From Ceratotherium simum simum (lineage: Eukaryota; Chordata; Mammalia; Perissodactyla; Rhinocerotidae), in the NCBI RefSeq assembly GCF_000283155.1, contig NW_004454159.1:23187333-23251332 (forward strand): a stretch of DNA of 64,000 nt, given 5' to 3'. The notes under the pieces were generated by a model, which was not told where the DNA came from, searched no databases, and was given only the letters and a program-made list of their open reading frames with translations. The position numbers were made by a program, and so were the translations under genes. This document shows positions 1 to 11,889 of the stretch, piece by piece (the stretch's first letter is position 1; each line of letters opens with the position of its first letter).

Positions 1-232
1 TTTTTGAGGAATCTCTATGCTGTTTTCCGTAGTGGCTGCACAAATTTACATTCTCACCAGCAGTGTATGAGGGTTCCCTTTTCTCCACATCCTGTCCAAC
101 ACTTGTTATTTCTTGTCTTTTTAATAATAGCCATTGTGAGGGGCATGAAGTGTATCACATTGTGGTTTTAATTTGCATTTCCCTAATAATTAGAGATATT
201 GAACATCTTTTTATGTGCTTGTTAGCCATCTC
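1..232 (-). mobile_element. L1 3'-end fragment, inverted segment
   Basis: Read on the minus strand this matches the end of L1 ORF2 and the region just after it. The plus strand shows the familiar antisense landmarks CCAGCAGTGTATGAGGGTTC and GTTTTAATTTGCATTTCCC. It stops abruptly near 232, where a plus-strand L1 3' segment begins, so this is the inverted 5' part of one twin-primed insertion. The 5' limit lies outside the window. The small open frame here is an L1 shadow. Confidence 0.85.
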
Positions 233-640
233 TCTACATATAAAATGAAATACTACTCAGCCATTAAAAAGATGAAATCTTGCCATTTGCAACAACATGG
301 ATGAAATTGGAGAGTATCATGCTAAGTAAAAGAAATCAGATGGAGAAAGACATATACCATATGATTTCACTTATATGTGGAAGATAAACAACAACAACAA
401 ATGAACAAATCATAGATACAGAGAACAGGTTGATGATTACCAGAGGGAAAGGGGGTGGGGAGAGGGTGAAATAGATAAAGAGGGTTGTTTGTATGGTGAC
501 AGATGGAAACTGGAATTTTGGTGGTGAAGATCATGTAGTACATATGGAAGTCGAATTATAATGATGTATAGCTAAAATTTATACAATATCATAAACCAGT
601 GTTACTTCAATTAAAAAAATTAAATGTAAAAGCAATTTTT
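233..640 (+). mobile_element. L1 3' UTR, sense segment
   Basis: It begins with the L1 motif AATACTACTCAGCCATTAAA, continues through the 3' UTR (G-rich stretch near 445-465) and ends in an A-rich tail after about 600. The 3' UTR resembles the reverse complement of the younger L1 at 61,093-61,500, so both probably belong to related lineages. It pairs with the inverted piece at 1-232. Confidence 0.85.
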
Positions 641-659
641 AAAACAACAAAAAGAGGAG

Positions 660-1075
660 AAAATTTTAATAATATTCTAGTGGAGAGGGATTTTTTGATG
701 AGGAACAAAAAAGGAAAGACCTTTTATAGAGGAAAATATTAACAAATTTGACTGTAAGTATCCATAAACTATAAAGAATACCAAGAAATTTATAAGAACA
801 AAATGCCAAGCAAATAAAAAACGAGCAAAGAATATGAAGAGCAATTCACTGGAAAAGAACCACAAACGGCCAGCACATTTATGAAAGGATGTTTTATATC
901 ACTAGTAATCAGGAAACTGCAAATTAAATCCACAATGAAATACTCTCTCATCACCACTAGTTTGACATAAATAAATAAGTAATATATGTATGTATGTAAC
1001 AATATCAAGCTATAAAAACTAGGATAAATCCTAATATTTATGTACCTTTGCAACAATAAAAGTCTCAATTATTTT
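660..1075 (+). mobile_element. Old L1 (L1M-type) ORF2 3' region, degraded
   Basis: Recognisable L1 ORF2 3' landmarks occur near 870-950: a 'gaaaggatgtt...atcactagtaatcagg' stretch followed by GCAAATTAAATCCACAATGA and a 'tactctctcatcaccac' stretch. The flanks are much more diverged than the preceding L1. Open frames on the minus strand here are antisense L1 shadows. Both boundaries are approximate. Confidence 0.65.
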
Positions 1076-1189
1076 TATAGTAACTAAATATGCCAATCAA
1101 GTAAATAATAGATTTTTTCCAAAGGTACTCCAATAAAAGAATATAAATAAGAAATTATAGTATAACTATTTCAGGGATTATTTTATTCT

Positions 1190-1700
1190 TTATGCTGTGA
1201 GAAAATAAATGCACAAATAACAATGGTTTAAGAGACGACACTTTGATTTATCTCATATAATAGGAACTCTGGAAGTAGATGTTTCTGGGTTTGGTATAGC
1301 TCATCAACGAGGTCAAGGACCAGCACTCTCTGCCTTTCTGCTCTGCCGTCTGCATCATGCATGCTTTTCATTCTCACACGTTGTCTCATAGAAAAATATA
1401 TCTGCCAATGTTCTAAGGATCACATCTACCAAAGAGGAAAACCAGAATCAAAGGAATGTAGCTAAGCGACTGTTCCTCTTTAGGCTTATTCTTTTTATCC
1501 CAGAAGAAAGGTTTTCCCAGAAGCCCTGCAGCAAACCTCACTTATGATTAAACACAGAACCCAGTTAAGATAGCCAGGCAAACAAGTATCCTAGCACCAG
1601 AGAAAGGCATTGGGGTAATTACACTATGGATAGCTCACCCACAGTGTCTGCTTCTTCGGGTACAAAGTAGAGATTAAGTTACTCATGTTGATTGCTGGAA
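1190..1700. repeat. Possible ancient interspersed repeat, unclassified
   Basis: A moderately GC-richer stretch with phrases that resemble an old mammalian interspersed repeat (CTGCCTTTCTGCTCTGCCGT near 1330, GAAAGGTTTTCCCAGAAGCC near 1510). I could not assign a family or orientation. No open frame of note is present. It could equally be unique DNA. Confidence 0.25.
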
Positions 1701-4337
1701 CTGATGAAATTAACTAGATCATTTAAAAATCTCCATTTTTTTGTCCTCTGTATTTCTTTGAATATCGAATATCTTTAAAACATTTTAATAAGGGTGTATG
1801 GGATCATACCAATGAATTTTAATCTTGCCTAGAATGTCCCCAGCCCAAAATCACAAAGTTTGAATGAAGTAATACCACATTCTAAGACAATCATATGCTT
1901 TTCTGTGATGGTCAGTGAAAAATGTATAAAATTTAAAACTTACAGTTTAATTTCTGTTATATTTTTGCCTCCAAGATTAAGAAAATTAAAAAGCAGCAAG
2001 TTTATGAATGCTTCTGTACCATCTTCTGTATGATTAAATTGCATGCATTTCAATTAGCCAGTTTAATTGTGTTTTGCATATCAGTATGCTTAAAACTAAA
2101 TCTGAAGGAAAAATAAATAATTGAATTAAGGATAGGAACAAAGGGCCACATTATTAATTAAAGAAAATACTTTTAATAATTATGGCCATGCAAGAACTAT
2201 AACAGCACAAACAGATTGGAACAGTGATCTAAATTACAGAATTGTGATCTTTGCATTATTATATAAAGTAATTTAGTAATTTTCCTCATAATTTTTTCTT
2301 TCATTAGCTTAACCTTAAAGAACAACCATAGCACTTACTAGCCACCTCTGAGCTAGTTTTGAAACACTTCTACATTTAATTATCTCCAAAATATGGAGAA
2401 GATCACTGAGGGCAAGATTTTATAAAAATTTGGGAGACTATCACAGCTGCATACGGAGAACACTAATTATTAAATTATTCTGTACGTTCGGTCAATTCTG
2501 TCTTTTTCTCCATTAACTCTTTGTAGATATATTTACTTAATACTAAACTTGCATGGCTTGGGGTTCACTCGGGGATCTCACCTATAAAAAATCAACTTGC
2601 CCATGCAACTGTATTTCCCTCACAACCAATTCTTTGACATAAGGAAATAGTGAGAATTAGAAAAATATATAAAATGCCTGGAAGTGGCTTTTATTCATCA
2701 AATACAAGCAAAATATAATAGTATGTGTGGATGTGTTTAAAGAGCAAAATTTTCTGTACATACTCATTGATTAGATTCATCAATAATCCCAGCTTCCTAT
2801 GTTTCAATAAAGTGAACCAGGATCAATCAGGACTTAATTATGACTTCTGTAGGTCCTAGGCACTTTTGCCTTCCTTGGCCTCTTCTTCCATAAAACCACA
2901 CACAAAAATATTCAAAACTATGTTTTATAACACATGAATATAAAGATTAATATTACATGTTAACAAATTTTTAATTTAAAAGTTCATTATTTTCTTCTAA
3001 TTTTAAACTAAGTTAAAGCATTTTTGTGGCTCCCTAAAAGTAATGAGCACCCTAATCACTGTGCCTAAAGGAGAAGTTGGCCCCCAGGTCAATCAGAAAA
3101 CCTACTTTCTCTTTGAAATAATTTCTATTTTAATAGGAAGAATTGAAATTAGAGGCTCCTTAGAAGTTATACCAAAACTTGATTTTTGCAAAAATTTCCA
3201 TCTTCAAAGTATTTCCTAAGAATTGATAAGTGGTAAAATTGAGTGACTTGAAATCCATTCATTCTCCTATGTAACATATCACGGCACAAGAAAACAGAAA
3301 ACGTGGAGGCATGAGTGTGACAGAATAGAATAGAAGTTGTTATAGACTTAAATATTCATCGGGAGATAACTGAATTTTAAATAATAAACAATTACATTAC
3401 ACCTACGTCAAAAAACTTTTGCTGTAGTCAACCAATGAAAAATGAAAAACCTCGTGATTCTGCAAAAGTATGAATTTTCTATTCCAGTGGAGAATGATTA
3501 CATATCCTATGAAGTTTCCAGATTTAGTTAAGAAATGCATAGTAGGAAAAGACAGATAGAGCCCAACTCTCATTCTTGGGGGAAAAATGCCAAACAATAT
3601 ATGGCTTGAATAGTGTGTTAAAAGAAAAATAAAAAGAAGACTAAAATGATAAAATAGAATTCTTTCCATGCAAGTGAAAATAACCAGCTTATTTCACACA
3701 ATTACACTAATTGCAATAATATTTTAATAGGGAATTTATAACCTATTACTATTGAATGTGACCAAAATGACTAAAGTTTTTATGAAAACAAAACTAGCAT
3801 AATAGAAGTTACAATATATGTTTATGTGATTCCCAGTTACTCTCACCTTAGAAATATTTCTATCATGTCCTTATAATTGGGTTTTAAAAATATTGTTTTC
3901 TATTATATTATCAGACTCCAGAATAGTGCTTGAAAAAATAACAGGTGCTAAATAAAATATTTGCCAAATGGATAAAAAAATTTATATTATTCACAAATAT
4001 AACTTGTTCAGACTTGTGCTAATATAGAAACTTTGCTTATTAAAACAAGAAGTAATAACTACTATGCAAACTACATGTTTTGTGAGTGGTTGAGTGTTAT
4101 GGTAGAAGCTATTAGCAATACATAAAAAGTGCTTTACAAAATTTAAATGAACTAAAATTAATTAGCAAATATATTGTATACTGGATACCACTACAATTCT
4201 GATAGATCTGAAAAACTACCAAGAATGGACTCAATTGCATACTTTTTTTATTGAAGACATACTTCTGAGTGACAAAGGAAATCAGACTATTTTTATACTA
4301 TATTTCAAGTGAAACATTAAATAGAAGACCTCAAAGT
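1701..4337. other. AT-rich stretch, no gene recognised
   Basis: No coding region, RNA gene or confidently identifiable repeat. The part around 2780-3080 has phrases that could be an old DNA-transposon or LINE remnant, but I cannot support a family. The 88-codon minus-strand frame near 3403-3669 has the Phe/Leu/Ser/Ile-rich composition of chance frames in AT-rich DNA. Confidence 0.6.
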
Positions 4338-4437
4338 AAGTGTGTGTGTACATTTGTGCGTGTGTGTGAGTGTGTGTCTGTTTGCCTGTGGAGATATATA
4401 TATGGATAGATAGATAGATAGATAGATAAATAGATAT
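4338..4437. repeat. Compound microsatellite (TG)n and (GATA)n
   Basis: An interrupted TG run (about 4340-4380) is followed by a short TA run and then at least six GATA units (about 4405-4437), ending in a diverged GATA/AAATA copy. Probably length-polymorphic. Confidence 0.95.
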
Positions 4438-4799
4438 GATAGAATTGGCTAAATTTATAAATTTATAAGGAACTAATTATATCTGTTTATTTGATGTTTC
4501 AAAATGACTTTAACAGCAGCTTAAAAATAGAGATGACCATATATATTCATAGATTACTTCCTGAGAAAATGAATCAGATATTCCAGATATTGTGTGTATT
4601 ATAGTGTGTCAAATCCTATTTATGAAGTATTTGACATGTCACAAAATAATATTTGCAAAATTAGCTTAGATGGGTGTGGAGAAGAACAACCTCATGGATT
4701 GAAAACGCCCAAAATTCATAAAAAAGGAGTAATGATGCACGTCATCGAATGGGAGGTGGAAAGTGTCAAGGAGAAAGTTCTGATGGGCTGGTGTGAGTT

Positions 4800-5000
4800 G
4801 TAATCTTCTTTAGTATTAAATTAATGATCTAGAAAAGGAAGCAAACTGCACATTAGTGGGACGTGTGAATGATAATAAATTGCTAGGTGTACAAAAGAGT
4901 AGAATAAATAGAGAAATAAATCGACCTAGAGAGGTTACGAATATAGTAATAAACATAAGAAAATGAAAATAAGCTTGGAAAATGCAAATATATCCAAGAA
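4800..5000 (+). mobile_element. Possible CR1-clade (L3-like) LINE remnant
   Basis: The order of phrases 'attaatgatctagaaaaggaagcaaa', 'gataataaattgctagg', then 'aataaatagagaaataa' resembles the reverse-transcriptase 3' part of ancient CR1/L3 elements, where a 'GATGATACTAAATTGGGAGG' block encodes the region after the catalytic motif. It is highly diverged with no intact frame. The preceding 69-codon frame (4594-4803) may be part of the same remnant or chance. Confidence 0.3.
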
Positions 5001-5994
5001 ACAATCACCTCAAATAGCAATATTCATAGAACTTTAAAAAAGAGCATGTTATGATTCAACAGCTTTATAGGAAAACCAGTAAACAGAGAAGACAACTGTG
5101 TATTTCTGTGTGTTTTTAGATTTCATCTTATCTAAAAATATCTAACCCAGCTCCGTCAGCTTCTATTCTAGAGCATTCTAGATCCACAATGGGCCATTAG
5201 TAATCAGTGCCTCTTGGCAAATATATTAACAAAAATTAGAGGCTCAGGGCCTAAGGCCAGTAACAGTCAGGATAATACATAGAGAGGTAAGCATGCCAAT
5301 TTTCCTACTTAATAACCATGTTTTCGTCTATTGTTCCCCTGCAGAGAGTTATAGTCCCACACATTTTAATGTTCAAATGTAACAAAATAAACATCTAAAG
5401 TTTCTACGTGCCAATTCATTCATAATTGATGTTTCTATTCTTAAGGAAAGCACTTTTAATCTTTTAGACCTATTTCTTGTCATTTGTCTCAGAACTCTTT
5501 CCCCTTCCCATCCTTATATTCTGCATTTTATAGTTTGCTACCTAACTAGAAAATAGATACAAAGTGAACAACTGAAATCCACACAATATCCCCAACCATG
5601 TTTTAATCAGTAATAAATTTCCTTCTAAAATCTTATATGCAGATTAATGTTAGTAGTTACATTAAGTAATGTGATTATAATCTCTATCTTTTCAAAAGGT
5701 AGGTAATTGAATAATTAAGATATCCTTCCCTCTTAAAACTTGATCAATTTGAATTACTCTGGTCCATATTTCAGAGCTTTTTCAGAACTCTCGAGATTTG
5801 TGGTCTCAAGGATTTTCCAGAGATTTGTAAACACACAGCCTTCTTGACTCACTAACAGAATTTCTCAAGTGGTTTTGTGAAATACCAAATATATATATGT
5901 ATATATTTCTCAAATAGTTTTGCGATCCTAATGTTTACAGAAATGTCTTTATAAAATTGGAGAGGAGAGATTAAGCTGTTTTTTTACCACAAAA
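5001..5994. other. No gene recognised
   Basis: AT-rich unrecognised DNA. Near 5861-5880 and 5906-5925 there is a 20-bp imperfect direct repeat (17/20, all differences transitions) separated by a TA-rich stretch. Confidence 0.6.
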
Positions 5995-6150
5995 TTTATT
6001 AGAGACTTTGTTATTGCAATGGATATACTTATGGCATTGATTGTGGTGTTGATTTCATGGGCATTTATCTCCAAACTCATCAAGTTCTATACATTAAATA
6101 CGTATAGCTGTTTTGTATCAACCATACCTCAATAAAGTGGCTTAAAAATT
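5995..6150 (+). mobile_element. Old L1 3' UTR end
   Basis: The block 'ttgatttcatgggcatttatctccaaactcatcaa', followed by TACATTAAATACGTATAG and ATACCTCAATAAAG, is the terminal part of an old L1 3' UTR in sense orientation, ending in A-rich DNA near 6150. Its 5' part is missing or unrecognisable. Confidence 0.7.
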
Positions 6151-6189
6151 TTTTCATCGTCAATCTCACTTTTTCCCAAACATATAAGG

Positions 6190-6337
6190 CCCAAACATTC
6201 CTTTATAATAATTATTTTTAAAAAATGGGGAAAAATATATAAACAGAAGAGTGCACAAATCATTAGTACACAGTTCAATGAATTTTCACAAAATGGAAAC
6301 ACTTATAGACAGATTCAGATCAAGAAACAAAACCTTA
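6190..6337 (-). mobile_element. Old L1 3' UTR, antisense, part 1
   Basis: The phrases 'gaagagtgcacaaatcattagtacacag', 'caatgaattttcacaaa' and CAGATCAAGAAACAAAACC match an antisense old L1 3' UTR. It is interrupted by the ERE at 6338 and resumes at 6684. Confidence 0.6.
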
Positions 6338-6668
6338 GGGCCGCCCCGTGGCTTTAGCGGTTAAGTGCACGCGCTCCGCTACTGGTGGCCCGGGTTTGGA
6401 TCCCAGGCAGGCACCGACGCACTGCTTCTCCGGCCATGCTGAGGCCGCATCCCACATACAGCAACTAGAAGGATGTGCAACTATGACATACAACTATCTA
6501 CTGGGGCTCTGGGGGAAAAGAAAAAAGGAGGAGGATTGGCAATAGATGTTAGTTCAGAGCCGGTCTTCCTCAGCAAAAAGAGGAGGATTAATATGGATGT
6601 TAGCTCAGGGCTGATCTTCCTCACAAAAAAAATAAATAAAATAAAAATAAATAAAAATAAAAAAAAAA
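6338..6668 (+). mobile_element. ERE SINE, long form with duplicated tail module
   Basis: A tRNA-derived SINE with head GGGCCGCCCCGTGGC, a B-box-like GGTTTGGATCC, the variant body with CAACTAGAAGGATGTGCAAC, two successive 'rgaggaggatt...gatgttag' tail modules and an A/TAAA-rich tail. It is flanked by a 15-bp target-site duplication, AGAAACAAAACCTTA (6323-6337) versus AGAAGCAAAATCTTA (6669-6683), 13/15 identical. It inserted into an older antisense L1. Small frames within it are SINE shadows. Confidence 0.95.
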
Positions 6669-6683
6669 AGAAGCAAAATCTTA

Positions 6684-6828
6684 TAAATGATTTAGAAGCC
6701 CTTCTTACTTTCATTCATGACCTTTTCCATTATCCTGGCATGTAGCACCATAGATTATTTTTGCCAGTTGTTGAATCTATAAAAATGACATCACATGCAA
6801 TGCACTCTTGCGGTTAGCTCATTTATAA
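6684..6828 (-). mobile_element. Old L1 3' UTR, antisense, part 2
   Basis: Continues the fragment interrupted by the ERE. 'catgtagcaccatagattatttttgcc' and the following 'aaaatgacatcacatgcaatg' fit the same antisense L1 3' UTR. It is cut off at about 6829 by the next L1. Confidence 0.6.
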
Positions 6829-8110
6829 ACTTTTTAAAATTAAACCTTTTATTTTGAGATAATTGTAAATTCACATGCAGTTGTAAGAAATAGGATAGAG
6901 AGATTACGTATTCTCTTCACCCAATTTTTCCCAATGGTAACATTTGCATAACTATAGTACAATATTACAACTGGGAAATTGACATTGATAAAATCCACTA
7001 AATTTATTCAGATTTCACATGCACTCGTGTGTGTATTTAGTTCTATGCAATTTTATCGGGTGTCTATATTTATGTAACCATAACTATCGCCAAGATACAG
7101 TTCCAAGAACAGTTCCAACCTCACAAGGATTCCTCATGCTTTGATATCTCTTCGATAGCTACACCCACTTCCTATAGCATTCTCTCCAACCCTCCAACCC
7201 TTCCACCCCCATCCCCAACCCCTGGTAACCATTAATCCATTTTCTATCTCCATAATTTTGTCATTTCAAGAATGTTACACAAATGTAATTGCATAGTATG
7301 TAACTTTTAAGATTCAGTTATTTCACTCAGCATAATTCCTTTGAGATCTATCCAAGTTATTACACGTTTCAGTAGTTTGCTCCTTTTTATTACTAAGTAG
7401 TATTCCATGGTGTAGATGTACCACAGTTTGTTTAAAAATTCACCCATTGAAGGACCTTAGGGTTGTTTCCAGTGTTCAGTTATTCTGAACAGAGGTGCTC
7501 TGAACATTTAGGTACATGTTTTTTGTGTGAACGTAAGTTGTCATTTCTCTGGGATCATTGAGCAGGAGTGCAATTGCTGGATCATATGGTAAGTGTATGC
7601 TTAGTTTCGTTTTTCAGAAACTGCCAAGCTTATTTCCAGAGTGGCTGTACCATTTTACATCTCACCAATGCATGAGCATTTCAATTTCTCCACATCATTG
7701 CTAGATTTGATGTTTTCACTATTTTTTATTTTATCCGTTCTGATAGATGTGTAATGGTATCTCATTGTGGTTTTAATTTGCATTTTCCTAATGGCTAACA
7801 ATTTTAAACATCATTTCATGTGCTTACTTGCCATCTGTGTATATATATATATTCTAGGTATTTCTTTTGTCAAATGTATGTATTGCAAATATCTTCTATC
7901 CATATGTATTTTGTTTTTTATTCTATAAATGGTGTTCTTAGATGAATGGTTTTTTGATTTTAATAAAGTCCAATTTACAAATTATTGCATAAAGATTTTG
8001 TGTGAGTTTAAGAATTCTTTGTCTACTTCAAGGTCATGGCTCTTCTACTAATTTTTCTCTCATATGTTTTATAATTTTACTCCACATCTCTTTGTTAAAG
8101 ACATAATTTT
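6829..8110 (-). mobile_element. L1 3' end, antisense (3' UTR and ORF2 C-terminal part)
   Basis: On the plus strand this starts with a reversed 3' tail (AAACCTTTTATTTTGAGATA), then 'ccccaacccctggtaaccattaat', CTAAGTAGTATTCCATGGTG, AATTGCTGGATCATATGG, CCAGAGTGGCTGTACC, and GGTTTTAATTTGCATTTTCC. These are L1 3' UTR and ORF2 3' landmarks in reverse order. The 5' truncation lies near 8050-8110. No intact ORF2 remains. Confidence 0.9.
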
Positions 8111-10752
8111 TCACAGAGCACAAATTGAGAAATGTCACTTAAAATTTCAGAGTTCCTTCCATGTAATATATATTCATCACGGCCTTGCTAACCTTTCCAC
8201 AGCTCTTCCTTTTCCTACAATTAGCATTGTTTCAGATGACTACACTATCCACATAGTTCTTTTGGGTGGTGAAACAATATCTATGCATCGAGTAACCCCA
8301 AAGCTCAGAGAATGATACCAATTTAATATCTTAATTGAATCAGAATTCTGATTCAATTTAGACCTATTCTGGACTCAGTAGTAATAAGAAAAAAGTTTAT
8401 GATTTTCCTTTCTGTCCTTTTGGCCTCCATTTAGACCATATTATCATGAATGAAAGTGGCTACAAAAATATACATGTGCTCAGAGCTGTGAGACATAGTT
8501 TGGCATCATCTACAGAAGCTTTTCCAGTTGCTCGGAGACCCACACAATAAAATCAAAACCAATTATCATATTATAGCTCAGTTCCTATTAGTATATTTTT
8601 TCTTAGAAATGAAGCAAATTTAAAGAGATATATGGGAAAAGGAAGATTTTCTTGATTAAAAAAAGTAGACAAACACACATATACTTATATTGGTGACTAA
8701 AGTTAATATACACAAAGTGCTTGAATTTTATATATTGTGTGTATATATTATTTGTTAAAAAATCCAGGCTATACATTTAAACCTCTGACTTTAAAACACT
8801 CATACTTCAGAATGTCTTAATAAAGGTATTTTTTATTTCACAAATGTAATTTTGGCAAGATTTGAAGTATGTTTGAAGAGGGTGAAGCAATTTCTGGAAT
8901 ACTTTTAATAATATACTTTTCACACCTGCATTCTGCAAAAGTAATAAAACATGAGGTTAAGGAATTACACAAAAAGAAATTTTAGTTAATAATACAATTT
9001 AATTTAATACTTGTAACAAACATGAAATCAATAACAGAAAACACATGATAATTACTTTGATATTCAACTCAATGTGTTTAAAATAATGCCAATTACAATA
9101 TCAGCCATTAGTAGACCTTTAATCATAGATAATTAGCCTTGTGATAAATAGTAACAATATTTAGAAACTACTGCATAGTGCATATTTGCAGCATATGTTT
9201 ATTATTTTTTGACACTACTAGTTTCTTATTTTGAAGAGTCACACGTTAATGGAAATTGTTCCAATATTTTATTAAGATTATTTTTATCTTTGAAAGTTAA
9301 ACTGTGTAATGTTAAATCATTCAATGGAATGCAAATAATCTTAAGGTTCTATTGTTCTTTATTGTTTAGAATGTTTTTTATAGAGACCCATATACTTTCT
9401 GAACAACTTCCTCTTACTCCGATTAATGTGACTTGTATCCTGTTTGCAAGGATGACAATGATTATGTTTTCTAATATAGAAGGATTTATTATTTTTAAAC
9501 AAAACTGTTTCCCTTGTTATATTTACAGGTAAATTTTTGACAATATTTTACTTTATTTGCAATTAGTGCACATGAAACATGAAATATGCAATATGGGTCT
9601 CAGGGTGGATATATCCAATAGACGATTTAGAAGAAAAACTTAAAATACTTGGTATAAAGTTTAGTTAAATTAAGATATTAAATTATGTATCAAATTAGAG
9701 GGTGAGAAAAGCAAAGTAAAATTGTTTGACATGGGGCGTCATTTTCATTCTAACCTCCTTTCATATACACCTATATAAAGCACCCATTCCTCCCATGCTC
9801 ACCACACCATTGCCAAGGCTGGCATTCACAAGTATCTTTAACAGGCACTATAGGAAAATGTTCCTCTAAACTTTGCAGATACTCTATATGTTACAAAGGA
9901 ACAATCATAAATATATCCCTTAATTGAACTCTCTAACTGTAGAAACAAATGGGAAGGCTTAGACGTACTGTAGCAGAGAACACTTTGTAAAACAAATGGA
10001 GCTTAGGGTGATCTAATTGTTTAGAAAATCACTGTAAAAGTTGCCTAAACCATCTACCTCCAGCATTTTCATAGAGAGCTTCCAAGACAAAGAGCATTTT
10101 CTATCTCTTGTTTATCCATTTAACAAAATATTTGAGACTTTCATCTTTTTTTCTCCCTCACTTTCTATTCTTTAAACACTTTCACCAATTACTTCTTTAA
10201 AAATATGTTCAGAATTACCGAGAATCTTAACTCACTAACCTAGCCTCGTAGCTTCCCCCAGAATTGTCCCTTCCTGTGTGTAAAGATTGCATTTGGGGAC
10301 GTACAGTGATCATTTTGAATATATCACTGAAGGGAAACTAAACTTTGGGAAAGAATAACACTAGAAAAGTCTGACACTGGATTTATTTGCTGCTTGTTCC
10401 CAAGTCACATTTTAGGGATCACTTAAAAACAAGGACTACATTTGCTTGAGCAGGCTTTTGGTATTTATGCTTTTGGATTAGAGTTTAATTATGTACTATA
10501 GACAGATGATGTTTCTATTTTATTTTATTAATTTAGGAAAAAGCCTAATTCTTTATTGTCTTCAAAAGCCAAAAAGTTATTTCAACTGGCATATTATTTA
10601 CACAGATGGTTCAAGAAGTATTTTAATTTGCTTTCTAAGAAAATTGTTTTCTAATTCTTTTGAATTATTGAGAAAAGTTTCAATTATTCAAACATTTATA
10701 TCACCCCCTGACAAATCTCTGAATGTTACAGTTCTGTGACATAAATAAAATG
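8111..10752. other. AT-rich stretch, no gene recognised
   Basis: No coding gene, RNA gene or clear repeat. Open frames of 83 to 107 codons (for example 9209-9532 plus) are Phe/Leu/Ile-rich chance frames without recognisable domains. The part near 9730-9860 is slightly richer in GC but I recognise nothing in it. Confidence 0.6.
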
Positions 10753-10766
10753 ACAATGTATTTATT

Positions 10767-10967
10767 TATTTATTTTTTATAATTTTTATTTATTTCCCCC
10801 AAAGCCCCAGTTGTATGTCATAGCTGCACATCCTTCTAGTTGCTGTACGTGGGACGCAGCCTCAGCATGGCCGGAGAAGCGGTGCGTCAGTGCGCGCCCG
10901 GGATCTGAACTCCGGGCCACCAGCAGCTGAGCGTGCGCACTTAACCGCTAAGCCATGGGGCTGGCCC
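10767..10967 (-). mobile_element. ERE SINE, short form, minus strand
   Basis: The reverse-complement ERE head lies at the right end (CTAAGCCATGGGGCTGGCCC, with GGGATCTGAACTCC as the B-box region). The body carries the CATCCTTCTAGTTGC variant. It ends in a TTTATTTATTT tail directly after the 'tggggcttt' block, without the usual tail module. It is flanked by a perfect 14-bp target-site duplication, ACAATGTATTTATT, at 10753-10766 and 10968-10981. The perfect duplication suggests relative youth. Confidence 0.97.
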
Positions 10968-10981
10968 ACAATGTATTTATT

Positions 10982-11684
10982 CAAAGTTAGCTACGAGACA
11001 TTCTCCAGGCACTCAATAAATGCTGAATGATTTTATAAAGTAAGTTTATATGACTTATTGAGTAAAATTGCACAACCACTTTCTGTAGAATTTATGATTT
11101 GTATTAGGAGAAATACACATATAAGACAAATGGAAATCAAGTCAGATAGATAAGCTTTGAATAGAAACATAATAAACACAGAAATATACTTGTGAGAAAT
11201 TTAATAGGAAAGAGTTCCTATTCTGATCTGAGTTCCTATTCTGTGATCTGATCAGCTTTTCGAAAATCTTGTAAAGAGTAGTTAGAAGTTCCTTGGGCAG
11301 TGTGAAGGCAGAGTGCTCTACAGATTGACCCTGAGGATGAAGTGAATAGCTCTTACTGGATATGCTGAAGAAGGCTTCACTAAACGCACACCTCCACTAT
11401 CGTATTCTGTAACTTTCAAATACCAAAAAGATTCAGAAAATTGTGTGCCTTTACTCCCAGCTTCCGAGTTGGCTGGACATTGTTTAGACACATTACACTT
11501 CTGTAGCAAAAGAAAAGTACAATTAACATAGCTACCGCTCTATGCCTCACATGTTCTCTTTGTCATTCCGCCCCAAACAAAACTCCACTCGAGAGTGTCC
11601 TGATATTCAAGGTTATAAAATAGACTACACTCTACTGTGTTATAAAATTAATAAAATGGTGCTTTGCAAGATTGCTTATTGTTG
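10982..11684. other. No gene recognised
   Basis: Unclassified DNA. The 63-codon minus-strand frame near 11318-11509 shows no domain. A short direct repeat GAGTTCCTATTCTG occurs at about 11211 and 11230. Confidence 0.55.
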
Positions 11685-11830
11685 AATTGATCACTTCCTG
11701 TGTGCCAAGCACTGTGCCCAGTGCTTTATATTTAAACTTCATAATAACTACAGAGGCTAAGTACTAGGCAGTAAGATGGGATTTAAACTTAGGTCTGCTT
11801 TTAGATTTTAAACTATTAGGATCCGTTCCC
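11685..11830 (-). mobile_element. MIR SINE, antisense
   Basis: TGTGTGCCAAGCACTGTGCC, then GTGCTTTATATTTAAACTTC, and later 'gggatttaaacttaggtctgc' match the reverse complement of the MIR consensus 3' half and core. It is diverged, with internal small deletions. Confidence 0.8.
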
Positions 11831-11889
11831 AGATTCAGAAATGAATGGTATTTATTGAGTAGAGGTGATTTATTTAAGTACCCTTTGGT

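Noticed and set aside
4594..4803. 69-codon plus-strand frame with a hydrophilic composition
   Set aside because: No recognisable domain; it borders a probable CR1-like LINE remnant, so a decayed repeat or chance is more likely than a gene.
9209..9532. 107-codon plus-strand frame
   Set aside because: Phe/Leu/Ile/Met-rich chance composition in AT-rich DNA; no homology that I recognise, no promoter or splice evidence.
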